A DNA stretch of 64,000 nucleotides from NCBI GenBank assembly GCA_903834785.1, contig CAILKP010000064.1:62001-126000 (forward strand). The letters are read 5' to 3'. The number at the start of each line of letters is the position of its first letter. Position 1 is the first letter of the stretch. The notes under the pieces are model-generated. The model had not been told where the DNA came from. It did not search any database and worked only from the letters and a program-made list of their open reading frames with translations. Source of the DNA: an uncultured bacterium (GTDB taxonomy: Bacteria > Planctomycetota > Phycisphaerae > Phycisphaerales > UBA1924). The position numbers were made by a program, and so were the translations under genes. Positions 1 through 8,536 of the stretch are shown piece by piece.

Positions 1-903
1 GTGCTCGCGGTGCTGGCGGGCGATGGGCTGCTTCGTACCGGGCGGACATCTTCGGAAGCGGTCGCAGCATCCCGAGGTCCGAGCACCTTGCCAGCGTGGC
101 TGGACAAGCGACTGGCAGCCCTCTCAGCCAAAGATGCGGAGGGGTACCTGCTGCTCGCTGAGGAGGTCGCGGATGCAGCACAGTCGCCCGACCAACTGAA
201 ACTGGCCCGCCAGCTTTACACGCTGGCCCTGTCACTGGACGCTGCAGCCCAGCAGCAAACCGGCGCTGCGACAGGCATTGGCACCTCTGCATGCTACGGA
301 CTCGCGGAGTTGACGCGTTCCCGAACCGAGCGTCGCTGGCTCATCGCCGTAGGCGAGTCTCTGCGGCCGCGGTCGGACCGGGTCCGGGCAGCACCGTTGA
401 CGGATCAGCCGTCATCATGGGCAACAGCGATCAATCTGGTCGATGCGATCTCGCTGGCTCGCGCCGGTGAAGGCCGTCGGGCCGATGCCCTGCTGCGGCG
501 GCCGGGCGTTGAGGACTTGCTCACACGCTACGAGCGGGCACTGGATGACCGGGGTTACTTCAACTCAGCAGGTCGGCTGCGGCGGTGGATCACCGACTGG
601 CCGACCTGCCCCGAGTGCAACAACCGACGGGTCGTCAACCGTCCGGAGGGTGGCAAAACGATGCTCCGTCCGTGCAGCACGTGCAAAGGAAATCCGGGCC
701 CGGCATTTGAACTCGATGAACTGGTCAACCAGGTGCGTTTCCAGTCTTCAGTGCTGTCGGGAATCTCCGCCTCGTGGGCTGCGGCATTGCTGACCGACGG
801 CGGTGAGCCAATCCGTGAGCCGGAAGCCGGCGAGGTGGCTGCCTTGTACGGGGTTGATCCGGCGGCAACAAGTTGGCAGGACGGACGCTGGGTGAAGCCC
901 TGA
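1..903 (+). CDS. Hypothetical protein with C-terminal zinc ribbon, 5' end outside window
   Basis: The reading frame is open from base 1, so the true start is probably upstream and about 300 residues of the C-terminal part are visible. Most of the visible part is Ala/Leu-rich and looks helical. Near residues 200-233 there are two CxxC pairs, CPEC and CSTC, about 25 residues apart and followed by KGNPG. This resembles a zinc ribbon or half a DnaJ-type cysteine-rich module. I do not recognise the family and assign no function. It ends 212 bases before aspS on the same strand. Confidence 0.6.
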   Translation: MLAVLAGDGLLRTGRTSSEAVAASRGPSTLPAWLDKRLAALSAKDAEGYLLLAEEVADAAQSPDQLKLARQLYTLALSLDAAAQQQTGAATGIGTSACYGLAELTRSRTERRWLIAVGESLRPRSDRVRAAPLTDQPSSWATAINLVDAISLARAGEGRRADALLRRPGVEDLLTRYERALDDRGYFNSAGRLRRWITDWPTCPECNNRRVVNRPEGGKTMLRPCSTCKGNPGPAFELDELVNQVRFQSSVLSGISASWAAALLTDGGEPIREPEAGEVAALYGVDPAATSWQDGRWVKP

Positions 904-1115
904 CCAAGGGTGGTGACGGCGACCCGGAAACGGCTGGACGGCAGGCCGCCAGCCCCACTTCCAGAACAGAATCCGACAATCAACTCTTTCCCTATACTCG
1001 GCCCCTGAAAAGGACCGAACACAGGCACCCGTGCCGATCGGATCCGTGTTGGGCGACCGCCAGCTTCGGGGCGAACCCGGGCCACGGCGGCGGCACCTTT
1101 GGATTGGATGGAACC

Positions 1116-2996
1116 ATGAAGATTTTTCGTACTCACACCTGCGGCCAGCTCCGTGTTGAACACGTCGGGCAGAGCATCTCCCTCAACGGCTGGGTGAACT
1201 CGTACCGCGACCACGGCAATCTGATTTTCATCGACCTGCGCGACCGCTTCGGCATCACGCAGTTGGTGTTTGATCCGGAAGATGGATCACAGAAGCACCT
1301 GATGGAAGTGGCCAGCAAGCTCCGCAGCGAGGACGTCATCGGCGTCACCGGCAAGGTGCGCGTCCGCATCGGCGGTGAGAACCCCAAGCACGCCACCGGC
1401 AAGGTGGAGCTTGTGGTCACCGACCTTGAGGTCCTCAACAAGACGGAGAACCCGCCGTTCCTGCCCGATGACTACGGCCAGCTGCCCAACGAGGAGATCC
1501 GGCTGAAGTACCGGTACCTGGACCTGCGTCGCCCGAGCATGCAGAAGATCCTGGGCCTGCGCAGCCGCGCGTTGCAGACGATCCGCGAGTACTTCGTCGG
1601 CAACAACGGATTCCTGGAAATCGAGACCCCGGTGCTGTACAAGTCGACTCCGGAAGGCGCTCGCGAGTTCCTGGTGCCATGCCGCAACGTGCCCGGCCAG
1701 TTCTACGCCCTGCCGCAGAGCCCGCAGCTGTTCAAGCAGATCCTGATGGTCGCCAACGCCGACCGGTACATTCAGGTCTGCCGCTGCTTCCGGGATGAGG
1801 ATCCCCGCGCGGACCGTCAGCCGGAGTTCACGCAGATCGACCTTGAAATGTCGTTCGTCCGTCGCGATCACATCGTGGCGATGATGGAGGGCTTCGTCCG
1901 CCACTTCTGGAAGACGATGCTGAACTACGACGTGCCGCCGATCCAGCGGATGAGCTATCGCGAGGCGATGGAGACCTACGGCATCGACCGGCCCGACACG
2001 CGGTACGGCCTGCACATCAAGGACATCTCGGAGCTGGCGGCCCGGACCGAGTTCGGCGTGTTTAAGACCGCGCTGGAGAAGGGCAAGGACCGTCCGCCGT
2101 TTAACAGCAAGCGTGGCGTGGTCAAGGCGATTCGCGTCCCCGGCGGTGCAGAGAAGCTGACCCGCAAGATCACCGACGGCTATAGCGAGTTTGCCAAGCC
2201 CTTCGGCGTGGGCGGTGTGGCCACGGTCAAGTACATCAACGACCCGGCAACGGGCCAGGCCAAGTTCGATACCGGCTGTGCCAAGTTCCTGGAGCCGATG
2301 AAGGCAGACTTTGTCGCTGCCCTGGGCCTTGAGCCCGGTGACACGGTGCTCTTCGTGGCCGACGCCTACGGCGTGGCGACCAAGGCCATCGGCGAGCTGC
2401 GGCAGAAGGTTGCCCGCGACATGGGTGTGGTGCCCAAGCCCGGTGCCGAGGGCGGCCCGTGGAACTTTCTGATTGTCGTGGACTTCCCGATGTTCGAGCG
2501 GAACAAGGAATCCGGCAAGTGGGTTGCCATGCACCACCCCTTCACGGCCCCGCGCGACGATCAGGCCGAGGCGTTCATCAATGCCGCGGAGAACGACGAC
2601 GACACGATCGAGGCGATTGTCTCGGCCGGGTATGACATCGTGCTCAACGGCTCAGAGATCGCCGGCGGCTCGGTCCGCATCCACGACGGCCGCGTGCAGA
2701 GCAAGGTCTTCCAACTGCTGGGGCTCTCGCCCGAGCAGGCCCGCGAGAAGTTCAGCTTCCTGCTCGAGGCCCTGAGCTACGGCGCACCGCCGCACGCGGG
2801 TATCGCGTTCGGCTTTGACCGGCTGATGATGCACATCTGCGGCACGGAGAACATCCGCGACGTGATCGCGTTCCCGAAGACGCAGATCGGTGCCGACCTG
2901 ATGACCCGGGCCCCCAGCCTGGTTCCGGAAAAGCAGCTCAAGGACCTGTACATCGCCAGCACCTACGTGCCCGAACCGCCGGCACCGAAGGCCTGA
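1116..2996 (+). CDS. aspS: Aspartyl-tRNA synthetase, bacterial type
   Basis: A class II synthetase of 626 residues that charges tRNA with aspartate in the cytoplasm. The N-terminal OB-fold anticodon domain begins MKIFRTHTCGQLR. Motif 2 is FRDEDPRADRQPEFTQID, the insertion domain typical of bacterial enzymes follows, and motif 3 is GIAFGFDRLMM near the C-terminus. The length is slightly above the usual 590. The frame is open upstream to 873, but the ATG at 1116 gives the family N-terminus. A possible -10 box TATACT lies at 993-998, without a convincing -35. His33, in RDHG, is the residue type I associate with non-discriminating AspRS, which also makes Asp-tRNA(Asn). A strong terminator follows. 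Confidence 0.97.
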   Translation: MKIFRTHTCGQLRVEHVGQSISLNGWVNSYRDHGNLIFIDLRDRFGITQLVFDPEDGSQKHLMEVASKLRSEDVIGVTGKVRVRIGGENPKHATGKVELVVTDLEVLNKTENPPFLPDDYGQLPNEEIRLKYRYLDLRRPSMQKILGLRSRALQTIREYFVGNNGFLEIETPVLYKSTPEGAREFLVPCRNVPGQFYALPQSPQLFKQILMVANADRYIQVCRCFRDEDPRADRQPEFTQIDLEMSFVRRDHIVAMMEGFVRHFWKTMLNYDVPPIQRMSYREAMETYGIDRPDTRYGLHIKDISELAARTEFGVFKTALEKGKDRPPFNSKRGVVKAIRVPGGAEKLTRKITDGYSEFAKPFGVGGVATVKYINDPATGQAKFDTGCAKFLEPMKADFVAALGLEPGDTVLFVADAYGVATKAIGELRQKVARDMGVVPKPGAEGGPWNFLIVVDFPMFERNKESGKWVAMHHPFTAPRDDQAEAFINAAENDDDTIEAIVSAGYDIVLNGSEIAGGSVRIHDGRVQSKVFQLLGLSPEQAREKFSFLLEALSYGAPPHAGIAFGFDRLMMHICGTENIRDVIAFPKTQIGADLMTRAPSLVPEKQLKDLYIASTYVPEPPAPKA

Positions 2997-3025
2997 GACG
3001 ATCTGCAGACACGAGGAATCTCTCC

Positions 3026-3061
3026 GCACCCCGGTCCGAAATGGCCGGGGTGCTTTCGTTT
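3026..3061 (+). terminator. Intrinsic terminator after aspS
   Basis: A 9-bp perfect stem, GCACCCCGG (3026-3034) with CCGGGGTGC (3045-3053), has a 10-base loop and is followed by TTTCGTTT. It lies 30 bases after the aspS stop codon. Confidence 0.85.
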
Positions 3062-3135
3062 ACAGAACCTTGATGTTGGCTGAGCGAGGCCGGCAACGGG
3101 CCAGCATCGGGCCTGCACCGGTCAACACCTGACAG

Positions 3136-3669
3136 TCAGACGGGCATGACGAGTTCCACCGTCGAGGGCCGGAAACCGTGCCGCGTGAAGCTCTCCCGGG
3201 CCGCACCGTTGCCGGACATGGTGATGAGCCGGAGGGTGGAGATCCGCTCCTGAGCCGCCCACTCGCGGCAGGCGGCGATGAGCGCCCGGCCGATGCCGCG
3301 GCTGCGATGCGCGGGGTCGATGTACACATCGTGAATGTAAATACACCGCGGCGAGAGGGTCAGCAGGTCCTGCTCGCACAGTTCGGCCATCGCGTATCCG
3401 GCAGCGAGCCAGCCGCCTTCGGGCGTTGGCAACTCTGCCATCCAGACCCGGACCTGGCGGCCGGTTTCGGCGGCGAACGTACCCCGGATGGCCTCTTCGT
3501 AGACGGGGTCCATCTCACCGGCCACTGCAAAGCGGGCGGGGTCCGTGCGGACGTGCATCGCGACGATGGCTCGGGTCATCGGCAGCAGCGTGCGAAGTTG
3601 GTGCTCGATGTCGGCCCCGGGCTGTCCGGTTCGCGTGATCCGGGGAAGGGTTGTGCGGTCGCTGGACAT
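3136..3669 (-). CDS. GNAT-family N-acetyltransferase
   Basis: A 177-residue protein of the Gcn5-related acetyltransferase fold. The acetyl-CoA binding region is clear: IYIHDVYIDPAHRSRGIGRAL matches beta-4 and the pyrophosphate loop (R/QxxGxG/A), followed by helix 3 and a C-terminal strand with ARESFTRHGF. The substrate is unknown. The frame is open much further upstream (to 4107), but that part is the reverse complement of an 8-bp repeat and gives low-complexity protein. The ATG at 3669 has AGGAA upstream and starts a normal-length GNAT, so I chose it. The gene is divergent from the PhzF-family gene. Confidence 0.88.
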   Translation of the reverse strand: MSSDRTTLPRITRTGQPGADIEHQLRTLLPMTRAIVAMHVRTDPARFAVAGEMDPVYEEAIRGTFAAETGRQVRVWMAELPTPEGGWLAAGYAMAELCEQDLLTLSPRCIYIHDVYIDPAHRSRGIGRALIAACREWAAQERISTLRLITMSGNGAARESFTRHGFRPSTVELVMPV

Positions 3670-3792
3670 GGTCGTTCCTGGAGCGGGCTGGACCGGCTGA
3701 TTGCGGCGGGGTGGGAAGACCCCGGCGTGAGGGGACACCGTACGCTTGGCCGCGCCGCCGAACGCTGGCGGCGCAGCGTGACCTGACGCGTG

Positions 3793-3880
3793 CCTCTTCC
3801 CCCCACCCCCACCCCCTCCCGCCCCTCCACCCCCCCGCACACCCGCACACCCGCACACCCGCACACCCGCACACCCGCAA
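3793..3880. repeat. C-rich tract followed by about six copies of an 8-bp repeat
   Basis: From 3793 to 3833 the plus strand is almost pure C with some T and A. From 3834 to 3880 the unit ACCCGCAC is repeated about six times, the last copy ending in AA. The tract lies just upstream of the PhzF-family start codon and in the shared upstream region of the divergent GNAT gene. Such tracts are prone to slippage, so copy number may vary between strains. Confidence 0.9.
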
Positions 3881-3893
3881 TCGGAGCCCGACG

Positions 3894-4940
3894 ATGGCCA
3901 AGAAGAACACGGCAAGCAAGAAGGTAGCTCGCAAGGGCAAGTTGAAGGCCAAGTCCCTGACAAGGGTGCCTGAAAAGGCAGCACGCAAGTCCGCACCGAA
4001 AGCCGCTGCAGCCCGCAAGGCCGTGACAGGACGCGGAAGCAAGTCTTCCGGCCGGGCCGCCAAGGCCGCCCCGGCGGTGCCCCGCGAACTGCTGGACAGC
4101 TCGACACAGATGCCGATGATCGTCGTCGATGCCTTCACACGCCGGCAGTTCCACGGCAACCCGGCGGCGGTTGTGCTCTGCGAGGACAAGTTCCCTTCTG
4201 AGGAGCTGATGCAGACGATCGCGGCGGAGAACAATCTTAGCGAGACGGCGTTCATTCTTATCCGCAGTGCCGAGGGCCGGGTCGCCAAGGCGGACATCCG
4301 CTGGTTCTCCCCGACGACGGAGATCGACCTCTGCGGTCACGCGACCCTCGCGGCCGCCCACGCACTGTTCACCCACGGTGCCCTGGAATGCGGGCAGATT
4401 CAGTTCCGCTCGCACCTTTCAGGTCTCCTGCCCGTCCACCGCATGGAACACCTGTACGTGCTGGACTTCCCGGCGACGTACGCAACGCCGCTGGCCAGAG
4501 ACCACAAGCTGCACAAGGAACTCAGTACCGCGCTGGGCCGCGCCCCGGCTGAGTTGTACCTGGGGCGGGACATCTTGGCGGTGTTTGAGAACAAGCGGGA
4601 TGTGCACGAGCTGACGCCGGACTTCACAAAGCTGGCGGCTGTGAGTTCGGTCAAGCACCTGGGCGTGGTCGCAACGGCACCGGGCGCGGGGCATGACTTT
4701 GTCTCGAGGTGCTTTTACCCCAAGGCGGGCGTGAACGAGGATCCGGTAACGGGCTCGGCCCACTGCATGCTGACGCCATACTGGGCGACGCGGCTTGGCA
4801 AGGCCCACCTCTCGGCGCACCAGGTTTCCCGCCGCGGCGGCGAGATTTTCTGTGAACTGAAGATGAGCCCCAAGGGCGACAGGGTGCTCTTGGGCGGGCA
4901 CGCGGTGACCGTGAGCGTCGGAGCGCTGACGATCGAGTAA
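3894..4940 (+). CDS. PhzF-family epimerase/isomerase with Lys/Ala-rich N-terminal tail
   Basis: A 348-residue protein. Residues from about 78 onward are a PhzF (diaminopimelate epimerase-like fold) protein: DAFTRRQFHGNPAAVVL at the start, NLSETAF containing the glutamate expected to be catalytic, FSPTTEIDLCGHAT, and DPVTGSAHC in the C-terminal lobe. The substrate cannot be told from sequence. Residues 1-72 are an extra tail rich in Lys, Ala, Arg and Ser (MAKKNTASKKVARKGKLKAK at the start), resembling histone H1/HU-type basic tails that bind nucleic acid. The ATG at 3894 was chosen because the frame upstream is repeat-derived. The tail is unusual for this family. Confidence 0.88.
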   Translation: MAKKNTASKKVARKGKLKAKSLTRVPEKAARKSAPKAAAARKAVTGRGSKSSGRAAKAAPAVPRELLDSSTQMPMIVVDAFTRRQFHGNPAAVVLCEDKFPSEELMQTIAAENNLSETAFILIRSAEGRVAKADIRWFSPTTEIDLCGHATLAAAHALFTHGALECGQIQFRSHLSGLLPVHRMEHLYVLDFPATYATPLARDHKLHKELSTALGRAPAELYLGRDILAVFENKRDVHELTPDFTKLAAVSSVKHLGVVATAPGAGHDFVSRCFYPKAGVNEDPVTGSAHCMLTPYWATRLGKAHLSAHQVSRRGGEIFCELKMSPKGDRVLLGGHAVTVSVGALTIE

Positions 4941-5048
4941 ACCGAGGGCCAGCGACTCCGAATAGTGTGATATTCATCCCCCACCAGGCAGACCGTGCCG
5001 CCGGGGCTGAGAAGTTCTGAGCCTTGCCAAACGTGGAGTTTTTGGACC

Positions 5049-5846
5049 ATGCCAGCGGACATCATCGAATATCAGATTCTGGGCAACGACCTGCAGGCCG
5101 TGATGATCACCCTCGACCCGGGTGAGGCGGCGGTGGCCGAGGCCGGGGCGTTCATGTACATGGACGACGGCGTGGAACTGGCCACCAAACTCAGCATGTC
5201 CGAATCCAAGGGCGGGATTCTGGGCAAGCTGTTTGAGGCAGGAAAGCGTGCGCTGACGGGCGATTCGTTCTTCATCACATACTTCTACAACCGGAGCAAC
5301 TCCCGCAGAACGGTGACCTTTGCCGCACCGTACCCCGGGCACGTCCTGCCGATCGAGCTTTCGGACTACGGCGGCACGCTCATGTGCCAGAAGGACTCGT
5401 TCCTGTGTGCGGCCCGCGGCGTGAAAGTTGACATCGCGTTTCAGCGGCGGCTGGGCGCCGGCATCTTCGGCGGCGAAGGGTTCATCCTCCAGAAGCTGTC
5501 ATCTGACAACGGGCAGGGGCTCGCCTTCGTCCACGCCGGCGGCACGCTGATTCAGCGGGATCTGGCCCCGGGTGAAGTGCTGCGGGTGGACACCGGCTGT
5601 GTTGTTGCCTTCACGCAAGGTGTGGACTTTGACATCGAGACCGTCCCGGGCATCCGCAACAAGCTGTTTGGTGGCGAAGGCCTCTTCTACACCCGGCTAA
5701 CCGGACCCGGCAAAGTGTGGCTGCAGACCATGCCGTTCTCGCGCCTGGCCGACCGGATTTACGCCGCGGCTCCGCAGACCGGTGGCGCCGGTCGCGAGGA
5801 AGGCTCGATTCTGGGCCCGCTTGGGCGGATGATCGACGGGCGCTGA
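5049..5846 (+). CDS. AIM24/TIGR00266-family protein
   Basis: A 265-residue protein whose sequence matches the bacterial AIM24-like beta-sandwich family: an N-terminal segment of the type YQILGNDLQAVMITLDPGE, an EAGAFMYMDD motif, a Gly-rich central part (GAGIFGGEGFI) and a C-terminal GGEGLFYTRLTGPGKVWLQT. The biochemical role of the bacterial family is not established. TGGAG lies 12 bases before the ATG at 5049. It is followed within 81 bases by nadC and may share its transcript. Confidence 0.87.
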   Translation: MPADIIEYQILGNDLQAVMITLDPGEAAVAEAGAFMYMDDGVELATKLSMSESKGGILGKLFEAGKRALTGDSFFITYFYNRSNSRRTVTFAAPYPGHVLPIELSDYGGTLMCQKDSFLCAARGVKVDIAFQRRLGAGIFGGEGFILQKLSSDNGQGLAFVHAGGTLIQRDLAPGEVLRVDTGCVVAFTQGVDFDIETVPGIRNKLFGGEGLFYTRLTGPGKVWLQTMPFSRLADRIYAAAPQTGGAGREEGSILGPLGRMIDGR

Positions 5847-5927
5847 TCAGGGCGGTTAAACTCGGTGGCCCGCACCCGCGGTCAAGCCGGCCGCGGGGAT
5901 CGAATCTCTTTGCCGATCGACCCACCG

Positions 5928-6920
5928 ATGCCCGATTACAACGCCCTGCCGCTGCCCGCGTTCTACCAGTCGCTCCACCAGCAGGGTCTCATCACCCGGC
6001 TGCTGGAGATCTGCCGCGACGAGGACCTTTCCAGCGGCACCGATGCGGGCGATGTGACGAGCCGGTGCTTCGTCCCCGGCTACATCCGCGCCTCGGCATC
6101 CGTGGTGATCCGCAAGCCGGCGACGGTCAGCGGCCTTGCCTCCGCTGCTGAGTTGCTGCACCTCTTTGAGTGCGATGCGGACGTGAAGCTTCACGCGGCC
6201 GATGGCGACACCGTGGCTGCGGGTACGACCGTGGCCACACTCTCGGGCCGGCTGCGCGACATCCTGAGCGTTGAGCGGACGCTGCTGAACATGGTCGGTC
6301 GGCTCTCCGGCATCGCGACGCTGACGGCCCGTTATGTGGCCGCGGCAAAGGCAGCTCCGGGCTCACGGGCGGCAATCCTGGACACGCGCAAGACCACGCC
6401 GGGCCTGCGGCACCTGGAGAAGTACGCGGTACGGTGCGGCGGCGGTCAGTGCCACCGCATGGGGCTGTACGATGCGGTGCTGATCAAGGACAACCACATC
6501 GCCGGGCTGGATGCGGGGATCCGCGCCGATCTGGGTGTCGCGCCCGATCAGTTCAACTTGAACCTGGCCCAGGAAGTGCGCCGGGCCGTGAAGACCGCTC
6601 GCGACAACGCCCCGCGGCAGGGTTACCAGTTCATTGAGCTCGAGGTTGACCGGATCGAGCAACTCGAAGCCGTGCTGGCTGCCGAGGGCGGCAACGCCTG
6701 TGGCGTCAACATCATCCTTTTGGACAACATGTCACCCGAGCTGCTCGCCAAGGCCGTGGCGATGCGCGACGTCTCGCGCGTTCCGGTGCTGCTGGAGGCC
6801 TCCGGCGGTGTGAATCTGGAGACCGTCGGTGCGATTGCCGCAACCGGAGTCGACCGGATTTCCGTCGGCGGGCTGACGCACCAGGCCACCAGCGTTGATG
6901 TGGGGCTGGATATGCCGTAA
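5928..6920 (+). CDS. nadC: Nicotinate-nucleotide pyrophosphorylase (quinolinate phosphoribosyltransferase)
   Basis: A 330-residue enzyme of de novo NAD synthesis that converts quinolinate and PRPP into nicotinate mononucleotide and CO2. Recognisable segments are RTLLNMVGRLSGIATLT, DTRKTTPGLRHLEKYAVRCGGG (substrate-binding Arg/Lys region), DAVLIKDNHI, LEASGGVNL and GVDRISVGGLTH (phosphate-binding end of the barrel). The frame is open to a GTG at 5865, but ATG 5928 starts closer to the family N-terminus. No nadA or nadB is in view. It is slightly longer than the usual 280-300 residues because of the N-terminus. Confidence 0.95.
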   Translation: MPDYNALPLPAFYQSLHQQGLITRLLEICRDEDLSSGTDAGDVTSRCFVPGYIRASASVVIRKPATVSGLASAAELLHLFECDADVKLHAADGDTVAAGTTVATLSGRLRDILSVERTLLNMVGRLSGIATLTARYVAAAKAAPGSRAAILDTRKTTPGLRHLEKYAVRCGGGQCHRMGLYDAVLIKDNHIAGLDAGIRADLGVAPDQFNLNLAQEVRRAVKTARDNAPRQGYQFIELEVDRIEQLEAVLAAEGGNACGVNIILLDNMSPELLAKAVAMRDVSRVPVLLEASGGVNLETVGAIAATGVDRISVGGLTHQATSVDVGLDMP

Positions 6921-7219
6921 ATCGCCGGCTGCGCTGGGGCGAATCACCCGGCCCGACCGCCTCATGTGTGGACGAGCGGTGCGTTTCGGGCAGGTTTTGC
7001 CGTAGAAACACGCTGGCGAAGGCCTGACCCCGGGCCGTTCGCCCCATCCGGCCGAAACCGCGTGCCAAATCTGCTCTGCAGCGGCAAGTGCTGCCGACAA
7101 CCCAGCGGCACGCTGAACGTCAGCGTCGCGGCAGAGGACCCGGCCACACCGACCCGCCGCACCAAACGAAGTAACGGCTCATGTGAGCCACGACCGGATC
7201 GAATCAAGGAGACCTGAAC

Positions 7220-7714
7220 ATGTCCAACGAGAACATCCCCGCTTCCACCAGCCCCATGACCATTATCGGCGCCGACACGCTGATCAAGGGCGAGATGACC
7301 TTCCGCAACGCCGCCCGCATTCTGGGCCGCTTTGAGGGCAAGATCGTCAGCGAGGGTCGCGTCGAGGTCGGTTCAGGCTCCGAGTGCAAGGCCTCGATCG
7401 AGGCGGGCACGATCATCGTCGACGGCATCGTCGAGGGCGACGTGATCGCTCACGAGCGTCTGGAACTCAACGACACCGCCCAGATCCGCGGCGACGTTGT
7501 TGCCGCCAAGCTGATCGCTGCCGAGGGTGCGAGCTTCAGCGGCCACTGCGCCGTGGGCATCGAGGCGGTCAAGAGCGTCAAGACGCTGGGCCAGGTCAAC
7601 GGCAAGTCCAACCGCACGAATGTCAAGCAGGGTGGCGATCTGGACAACGCCCTCGCGGGTCTGGAGAACAAGCTCGCCGGCTTCGCCACGCCGAAGCTTG
7701 CCGCCGCCGAGTAA
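7220..7714 (+). CDS. Bactofilin-family cytoskeletal protein
   Basis: A 164-residue protein with the bactofilin core at about residues 18-115: a right-handed beta-helix built from short repeats such as IKGEMTFRNAARILGRFEGKI followed by VEVGSGSECKASIEAGTIIVDGIVEGDVIA. Bactofilins polymerise without nucleotide into filaments that scaffold envelope machinery. The start is secure: AAGGAGA lies 8 bases upstream of the ATG. The tail after residue 120 is poorly conserved-looking and polar. It is followed by a second, diverged bactofilin and a coiled-coil protein on the same strand. Confidence 0.92.
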   Translation: MSNENIPASTSPMTIIGADTLIKGEMTFRNAARILGRFEGKIVSEGRVEVGSGSECKASIEAGTIIVDGIVEGDVIAHERLELNDTAQIRGDVVAAKLIAAEGASFSGHCAVGIEAVKSVKTLGQVNGKSNRTNVKQGGDLDNALAGLENKLAGFATPKLAAAE

Positions 7715-7730
7715 GAACCATGTGTCGCCG

Positions 7731-7767
7731 CTGACCCGCCGGGGCTTCCTTGCCCTGCGCGGGTCAG
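7731..7767 (+). terminator. Intercistronic hairpin after the first bactofilin gene
   Basis: CTGACCCGC (7731-7739) pairs with GCGGGTCAG (7759-7767), with an inner GGGC/GCCC stem in the loop. There is no T tract, so it may stop transcription only partly or stabilise the 3' end of the bactofilin mRNA. Confidence 0.5.
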
Positions 7768-7843
7768 TGGCGTCTGTGATGGCCGCCCCGGGACCGAGTC
7801 GAATCGAGCAGCCAATCGTCCGTCCGCCGATGCTGAGCCCGCC

Positions 7844-8356
7844 ATGTTCTTCTTCAGCAGCTTCAAATCCCAGCCCGAAAGCGATGAGGTGATCCAGCAG
7901 GATCCACCAGTCCCGGGCGTGCCCAGCGGACAGCGGATCGTGCGGTGCTGCTTCTGCCACCACCCTTTCCTGGTGCCGGCGGCGGGGACCATTCTGACGT
8001 GCCCCAAGTGCTCCAAGCGAGCACGCGTCGACGACATCGTGATCTCCGGCACCGAGTTTCGTCCCAAAATCGAGACGTTCGGCAAGGTGTACGTCCGTCG
8101 CCGTGCCAAGCTTTCGGCCAGAACGATCAACGCTGGTCTGGGCCTTGAGGTGTTAGGGGAACTGGAAGCCGACTCGGTCGTGTGCGGAAAGTTGTACCTG
8201 GGCCCGGCCTCGCGATGGAGCGGCGACTGCAAGACCGGCTCGATGAACATGGACGAGACAGCGTCCGTGCTCAGCGGTCGATTCAGCGTCCAGCCGAAAC
8301 TGATCGTGACCGTTCGCAGCAACCCGCTCAATCCCAGCGCAGTTCGTGCGCTGTGA
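7844..8356 (+). CDS. Zinc-ribbon bactofilin-like protein
   Basis: A 170-residue protein in two parts. Residues 35-60 hold a zinc ribbon with CCFCHHPF and CPKC. From about residue 75 there is a bactofilin-like beta-helix: FGKVYVRRRAKLSARTINAG, then LEVLGELEADSVVCGKLYLGPASRW. The first bactofilin in the pair has no ribbon. I infer that it joins or caps the same filament and that the ribbon binds a partner or nucleic acid; neither is shown. No clear ribosome binding site precedes the ATG, which suggests translation from a shared transcript. Confidence 0.8.
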   Translation: MFFFSSFKSQPESDEVIQQDPPVPGVPSGQRIVRCCFCHHPFLVPAAGTILTCPKCSKRARVDDIVISGTEFRPKIETFGKVYVRRRAKLSARTINAGLGLEVLGELEADSVVCGKLYLGPASRWSGDCKTGSMNMDETASVLSGRFSVQPKLIVTVRSNPLNPSAVRAL

Positions 8357-8536
8357 TCCCCCTGCCGCTTGCGGCCCAAACGCCGAAACGGCCGCCACCA
8401 AGACGGCAAACCCCCGAGTTTGCACCACCGTGGCATAGTGACCGGCCCAACTGGCCGATGTCTTCTCGGTCCATGGCGTCGCCGCGGCGTGTTTGCCCGC
8501 GGCTCGCGCTGCGGATTGATGTCCGGAGCTTGAATC

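Noticed and set aside
1287-2537. Long open frame of 416 codons opposite aspS
   Set aside because: It is antisense to a complete aspS gene and has no family features; long antisense frames are expected in GC-rich genes with strong third-position bias.
3834-3880. CRISPR-like array
   Set aside because: The unit is only 8 bases and continuous, with no spacers; it is a simple tandem repeat.
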